Positions 59,860 through 64,000 of a DNA stretch of 64,000 nucleotides are shown here, one piece after another. The first letter of the stretch is position 1. Each line of letters starts with the position of its first letter. The stretch is from positions 186,001 through 250,000 of the forward strand of contig JAAVJQ010000002.1 of the NCBI GenBank assembly GCA_012038135.1, in the 5' to 3' direction. The notes under the pieces are model-generated. The model did no database searches and was not told where the DNA came from. It saw only the letters and a program-made list of their open reading frames with translations. This DNA comes from Salinimicrobium nanhaiense (lineage in GTDB: Bacteria; Bacteroidota; Bacteroidia; Flavobacteriales; Flavobacteriaceae). The translations under genes were made by a program, and so were the position numbers.

Positions 59860-60139
59860 GCTGTCAATTTTACTGAAGGGTAAATGTAGAACATCTCCTC
59901 CTTTAAAGATAATCTTCCCTTTCTTGATTTTCAAACTTTTATCCACAGCCTGTGGAGAATTTTTTTTCTGAATATGTCAAAAATTTTAGAGCCCAGTTAC
60001 ATCAAAGGTTAAGAAGATTTTCATAAGAATTATCTTACTTAACTCACTGCCACTCAAAAATATAATTTGTGTATTTCATCGATTATTTTTGCTGTTTGAC
60101 TGTTTTAGTTTTTTATTTGTACCATGTAATGAATGAATC

Positions 60140-62623
60140 ATGAAGAAAATTTTTACCCCTCAGAATCTTAAGCTTCAAAATCTTAAGTATTTATTAACCT
60201 TTCTTGGAGGAAAAATTTTGGTTTTTTTTATGTCTTCAGTGTTGTTCCTTTCGTGCTCAAAGGACAGTATTGAAGATCTGAATCTTGAAACCATTCCCCC
60301 TGTGGAAACCAAAGAACAAAAACATATCTATAAAGGAATTTATGCCAGCCAGGCATCTGGTGATAGAGGAACTATTGAACTATCTCTACTCCGGGATGAG
60401 GAAAATACAGGTGTGTTTCTTAAAGGTACTGCAAAGTTGACCCTGCATACCGGGCAAGAATATGAAGCAGAAATTCCGGATAATAAGTCCACAAACAAGA
60501 ATTCAGAAGATTTTAAAGTCTTTCTTTACTCTCAGGACATGGAATTCAGTTTTTATCTTGATGAGAACGGAAATCCTGTAGTTGCAGATGTTGTGGTAAA
60601 AGACCAGGCAGGTTCTGTAGTGGTGGCCGAACATACTGCAGATTCCCCCGTTACTCCTGTCACAGGAATTTACAGGTGTACTAATTGCGAGAACCAGACT
60701 TCTACTTTAGACGGTATCCCGTTAAACAATAAAGAGCGTGTTTTCAACATGTTACTGACTACAAAAGATGGCCAGACCGGATTAACTATACAGGCCGTAC
60801 TTGGTTCTCTTATTAATGCCCAGCTGGTGGTGGAACAAACCTGCAGCACAGATGGAGGTTACACCTTTTGCACCCTTACAGGGGGCGCTAATGCCACTAC
60901 AGAACCTGTACAGTGGTCTGGAATCCACAGGTTTACCACAGAAGCCACAGAGGATGATGCCTGCTCAACCCTCTGGGGAGATCTTACCTTCAACTCCCCA
61001 AACAACGGGGTTATTGAAGCTGAATTTATAAGTGATAACACCTGTCCCAACAACACATACTATGTTAGTGCTACCGGAGATGATAAAAATTCCGGGTTAA
61101 CTCCAAATGATGCCTGGAAAACTATTGAAAAGGTGAACAATACCACCATAAGACCCGGGGATGCTGTTCTTTTTGAAGGAGGAAAGACTTTCGACGGAAG
61201 CCTTAAATTCGATAGCAACGATGCCAACGGAGGTTCAAATGTAGTTACAGTATCATCTTACGGAACAGGAAGAGCTACTATCTCTTCCGGAACTGCTAAT
61301 GGCATAGATATCTATAATACCGCGGGATTCAAGATCAATAATCTCATTGTCTCGGGTACTCCTGGTAACAAAAATTCCGGAATTCAATTCTATACAGATC
61401 TGGTTGGGAACGTAAAATTTGATTTTGCTGAAATTAAAGATGTCGAAGTTCACGGCTTCAGGGATCACGGAATCGTTTTTGGTTCATGGAACCAATCCGT
61501 AAATAACTCAGGTTTCAAGAATGTACTAGTTGAAAACGCCTTGGTCCATGACGTCATGAATGTTGGAATAGGTTCCTACGGAACTTTTTCAGCAACTAAG
61601 AGCGGTTATTCACATTCTAACATCGTGGTTCGCAAATGTGAAGTCTTTAATATCACCGGGGACCCGGCCATAACAAATAAGCACAGCGGTAATGGCATCA
61701 TGTTGTCTGACGTTCAAAATTCAACAATAGAACATTCTACCGCGTATAATTCAGGGCAGCTCAACGCGAATACCTCCGGAGGCCCTGTAGGTATCTGGTA
61801 TTGGGATGCCGACAATGTAACCATACAATATAACGAGGTTTACGGTATGAAATCGGGCACTAAAAAAGACGGTGGTGGTTTTGATCTTGATGGCGGAGTG
61901 ACCAACGGCACCATGCAATATAATTATTCTCATGATAACCAGGGGGCCGGCTACCTTATTGGGCAGTTTGGAGGAGCACGACCAATGCGCAACATCATCG
62001 TAAGATATAACGTGAGTGAAAATGACGCAGCCACCAATGGAGGTAGCATCTATCTCTTCAATGGCGCATCACCTGCCTCCATGAAAGACATCTTTGTCTA
62101 CAACAATACCCTTTATATCGAAGAAAAAGCTTCAAACCCTTCAACTGCAGCCATTAAACTTTTAAAGTGGGAAACCATGAGCGAGAACATCAACTTCAAT
62201 AACAACATTCTGGTAGCTGAAAATGGTGCAGATCTCGTACAGGTTCCTACAGGTTATCATGCAAATTTCATCGGAAATCTCTATCACACCACAGGAAACT
62301 TCAGCATCAGCTATAAGGGCGTTAATCATAACTCTCTGGCCTCCTTCCGCAGCACTCAGAACGAAATCCACAGTGGAACAGACGTTGGAATACAGGCAGA
62401 TCCTTTGCTTACAGCTCCCGGCAACGGAGGGACCATAGGTTTTGGAAATCCATTATCTAATCTATCCGCCTACAAATTAAAATCAAATTCACCTGCAATT
62501 GATGCCGGAATCATTATTACCCAGGACACAGAAAAAGATTTCTACGGAAATACAATAGTTACAGATCCAGTCCCCGAAGTGGGAGCTCACGGAAATCTTA
62601 ACCGAAGTAGTAGCTTCTATTAA
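60140..62623 (+). CDS. lipoprotein with right-handed parallel beta-helix
   Basis: An 827-residue surface lipoprotein. The signal region is long and ends in a lipobox (LFLSCSKDS, about residue 40). Residues 50-300 form unassigned beta-rich segments (GIYRCTNCENQTS and others). From residue 310 comes a parallel beta-helix: NTYYVSATGDDKNSG, DAWKTIEKVNNTTIRPGDAVLFEGG and repeated coil turns (HGFRDHGIVFGSWN, NSTIEHSTAYNSG, VTIQYNEVYGM, GTMQYNYSHDN). Such helices occur in polysaccharide lyases and adhesins; I see no clear catalytic motif, so enzyme versus binding role is open. Upstream 59947-60139 shows no other feature. Confidence 0.83.
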   Translation: MKKIFTPQNLKLQNLKYLLTFLGGKILVFFMSSVLFLSCSKDSIEDLNLETIPPVETKEQKHIYKGIYASQASGDRGTIELSLLRDEENTGVFLKGTAKLTLHTGQEYEAEIPDNKSTNKNSEDFKVFLYSQDMEFSFYLDENGNPVVADVVVKDQAGSVVVAEHTADSPVTPVTGIYRCTNCENQTSTLDGIPLNNKERVFNMLLTTKDGQTGLTIQAVLGSLINAQLVVEQTCSTDGGYTFCTLTGGANATTEPVQWSGIHRFTTEATEDDACSTLWGDLTFNSPNNGVIEAEFISDNTCPNNTYYVSATGDDKNSGLTPNDAWKTIEKVNNTTIRPGDAVLFEGGKTFDGSLKFDSNDANGGSNVVTVSSYGTGRATISSGTANGIDIYNTAGFKINNLIVSGTPGNKNSGIQFYTDLVGNVKFDFAEIKDVEVHGFRDHGIVFGSWNQSVNNSGFKNVLVENALVHDVMNVGIGSYGTFSATKSGYSHSNIVVRKCEVFNITGDPAITNKHSGNGIMLSDVQNSTIEHSTAYNSGQLNANTSGGPVGIWYWDADNVTIQYNEVYGMKSGTKKDGGGFDLDGGVTNGTMQYNYSHDNQGAGYLIGQFGGARPMRNIIVRYNVSENDAATNGGSIYLFNGASPASMKDIFVYNNTLYIEEKASNPSTAAIKLLKWETMSENINFNNNILVAENGADLVQVPTGYHANFIGNLYHTTGNFSISYKGVNHNSLASFRSTQNEIHSGTDVGIQADPLLTAPGNGGTIGFGNPLSNLSAYKLKSNSPAIDAGIIITQDTEKDFYGNTIVTDPVPEVGAHGNLNRSSSFY

Positions 62624-62647
62624 CCCCCGGCTTTAGATTTGCTGCTT

Positions 62648-62677
62648 AAAAGCCACTCCTCCCCAAGAGTGGCTTTT
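62648..62677 (+). terminator. Rho-independent terminator
   Basis: Stem AAAAGCCACTC/GAGTGGCTTTT (62648-62658 with 62667-62677), 25 bases after the beta-helix gene. Confidence 0.88.
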
Positions 62678-62699
62678 TAATTTTCCTATTTTTGCACCC

Positions 62700-63242
62700 A
62701 TGGAAAACCGAAAGCTCAGGAACAGCGAACTCGACAGGAAATCTACCCAAGAATTTAAGTCGGCAGAAAAGACTCCTGTAATTGTCATTTTAGACAACAT
62801 AAGAAGCCTCAACAATATAGGCTCCGTCTTTAGAACAGCAGATGCCTTTTTAATTGAGAAGATCTGGCTTTGTGGCATCACTGCCGCACCACCTCATAAA
62901 GATATTCATAAGACCGCATTGGGAGCTACAGATACTGTAGATTGGGAATATACTGAAGATGCCCTGGAACTGGTAAAGGGGCTACAGCAGCAGAATATTA
63001 AAGTCTTTTCTGTAGAACAGACTGAAAAGGCCATTTTCCTAAATAATTTTAAGCCAGAAAAAGATGCAAAATACGCACTTGTCTTTGGGAACGAAGTCAA
63101 AGGAGTGCAGCAAAAGATCGTTACAGCAAGCGACGGAGTGATAGAAATTCCCCAATTGGGCAGCAAACACTCCCTGAATATTGCAGTGAGCGCAGGGGTT
63201 GTGCTGTGGGATGTATTTTCGAAAATAAATGCTTTGAAGTAG
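62700..63242 (+). CDS. TrmH family RNA methyltransferase
   Basis: A 180-residue SpoU/TrmH-fold enzyme that methylates a ribose in tRNA or rRNA. The knot motifs are visible: IVILDNIRSLNNIGSVFRTADAF, YALVFGNEVKGVQQKIV and the closing IPQLGSKHSLNIAVSAGVVLWDVF. Which RNA is unknown. ATG at 62700. Confidence 0.88.
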   Translation: MENRKLRNSELDRKSTQEFKSAEKTPVIVILDNIRSLNNIGSVFRTADAFLIEKIWLCGITAAPPHKDIHKTALGATDTVDWEYTEDALELVKGLQQQNIKVFSVEQTEKAIFLNNFKPEKDAKYALVFGNEVKGVQQKIVTASDGVIEIPQLGSKHSLNIAVSAGVVLWDVFSKINALK

Positions 63243-63292
63243 AGCTTAGTTGAAAATCGTGGCCTTTGGACCGCCTCCGGGTCTCTGCGCAA

Positions 63293-63334
63293 AACTGAAA
63301 CTCACAACTCGCAACTGGAAACTCGCAACTTTTT
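63293..63334. repeat. heptad array (ACTCGCA)
   Basis: AACTGAA, ACTCACA, ACTCGCA, ACTGGAA, ACTCGCA, ACTTTTT in phase, 3 bases from the stop of the HPPK-dNK fusion gene. Confidence 0.8.
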
Positions 63335-63337
63335 CAA

Positions 63338-64000
63338 CTATCCCACAATCTCCCCCAACAGCTGTAAATAATCCTTTCTGTTATTCACGAAATCCAGTTC
63401 AGAAATATCGATGATCTTTACATTCAGTCCCGGCTGGGATTTAATAAAGGACAAATAGCTGCGGTTGATGTTCGCCAGATAATCGGCTTCAATATTCTGT
63501 TCGTAATCCCTGCCTCTTTTCTTTATATTTTCCAGCAAACGATCGGTGTTCTGGTAGAGATAAATATAAAGATCGGGCTTTACCAGCTCCTTATACATAA
63601 GATGGAAGAGCTTTTGGTACAAGGAATATTCATCGTCGTGCAGCGTGATCTTTGCAAAGATGAGCGATTTGAAAACGTCATAATCTGAGATTACAAATTC
63701 TGTGAAAAGGTCGTATTGGGCAAGATCATCAGACAACTGCTGGTAACGATCGGCCAAAAATGACATTTCAAGAGGGAAAGCGTAACGCTGCCCGTCTTCG
63801 TAGAACTTGGGGAGGAAGGGGTTGTCTTTGAACCTTTCCAGGATGAGCCTGGCATTAAAATCCTGTGAGACCATGGTGGAAAAACTGGTCTTCCCTGCAC
63901 CAATATTACCTTCCACGGCTATATAATTAAATCCTGAAAAAGAAAATTTCTTCGGAAGCTGTAATTTTTCAGGTACCAGTTGAATTCCTTCTTTTTCTGA
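63338..64000 (-). CDS. C-terminal part of a probable HPPK-deoxynucleoside kinase fusion, cut by the window edge
   Basis: The visible part is a deoxynucleoside kinase domain: P-loop VEGNIGAGKTSFSTMVSQ, then QKLFHLMYKELVKPDLYIYLYQNTDRLLENIKKRGRDYEQN (lid). The frame is open upstream to the window edge with GIQLVPEKLQLPKKFSFSGF before the P-loop, so the kinase is fused to something N-terminal. Flavobacteria often carry FolK (HPPK, folate pathway) fused to such a kinase, and the linker fits, but the HPPK part is outside the window. A GTG at 63916 could be a start for an unfused form but is less likely. Confidence 0.8.
   Translation of the reverse strand, partial: SEKEGIQLVPEKLQLPKKFSFSGFNYIAVEGNIGAGKTSFSTMVSQDFNARLILERFKDNPFLPKFYEDGQRYAFPLEMSFLADRYQQLSDDLAQYDLFTEFVISDYDVFKSLIFAKITLHDDEYSLYQKLFHLMYKELVKPDLYIYLYQNTDRLLENIKKRGRDYEQNIEADYLANINRSYLSFIKSQPGLNVKIIDISELDFVNNRKDYLQLLGEIVG

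Overview
The window looks like the chromosome of a marine member of the Flavobacteriaceae (Bacteroidota), close to Gramella, Salegentibacter or Salinimicrobium. That placement is an inference. It rests on typical flavobacterial gene families (PorX/TonB-era small TonB-domain proteins, 2TM protein, DUF6122, multi-PAS kinases, a HPPK-dNK type fusion), A-rich translation starts with little Shine-Dalgarno, and promoter-like TAnnTTTG boxes. No phage, conjugative element or CRISPR array is visible.

Layout. 0-11 kb: metK, a PAP2 phosphatase, an SDR, an acyl-CoA dehydrogenase, a hydroxyacid dehydrogenase, a universal stress protein, a REP-associated tyrosine transposase, a zinc metalloprotease and an MBL hydrolase. 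11-18.3 kb is a decaying accessory stretch: a truncated gene copy, a frameshifted membrane-protein remnant, a C-terminal gene scrap, and two 225-bp inverted-repeat elements (MITE-like) each with a perfect 9-bp target duplication. 18.5-29.4 kb: a very large secreted propeller/amidohydrolase, the aldehyde dehydrogenase-DUF779-AraC module, a deoxynucleoside kinase, a lipid hydroxylase, an isoaspartyl methyltransferase and an App1 phosphatase. 29.5-38.5 kb is energy metabolism and transport: membrane pyrophosphatase, soluble pyrophosphatase, pdhB, etfBA, a bifunctional nuclease and a nucleoside transporter. 38.8-47.8 kb: thyA, two TonB-domain proteins, egtD, asnA, folA and fabD. 48-64 kb: an amidohydrolase, a sugar aminotransferase, waaA, two acidic lipoproteins, a glycerophosphodiesterase, a receiver/multi-PAS kinase pair, two tRNAs, mutS, a parallel beta-helix lipoprotein, a TrmH-type methylase and a truncated HPPK-dNK fusion at the edge.

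The strongest new signals are not protein genes. (1) asnA (aspartate-ammonia ligase) is preceded by two tandem asparagine-codon-rich leader ORFs, each followed by a Rho-independent terminator and each with a plausible antiterminator. This looks like double transcription attenuation sensing charged tRNA-Asn. (2) About 25 intergenic spots carry tandem arrays with a strict 7-bp period but different unit words, and many begin inside or next to a stop codon. (3) Just upstream of both intact tRNA genes lies a 5' half-copy of the same tRNA in which part of the D-loop is replaced by a 16-nt palindrome TCCCGA-N4-TCGGGA. (4) The paired MITE-like elements at 14.6 and 17.4 kb.

Functional links: thyA, folA and the HPPK domain serve folate/dTMP supply, with two deoxynucleoside kinases for salvage and a nucleoside transporter. 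The acyl-CoA dehydrogenase and EtfAB form an electron-transfer chain. The two pyrophosphatases dispose of PPi by different routes. All functional calls are from reading the translated sequences by eye; no database search was possible.
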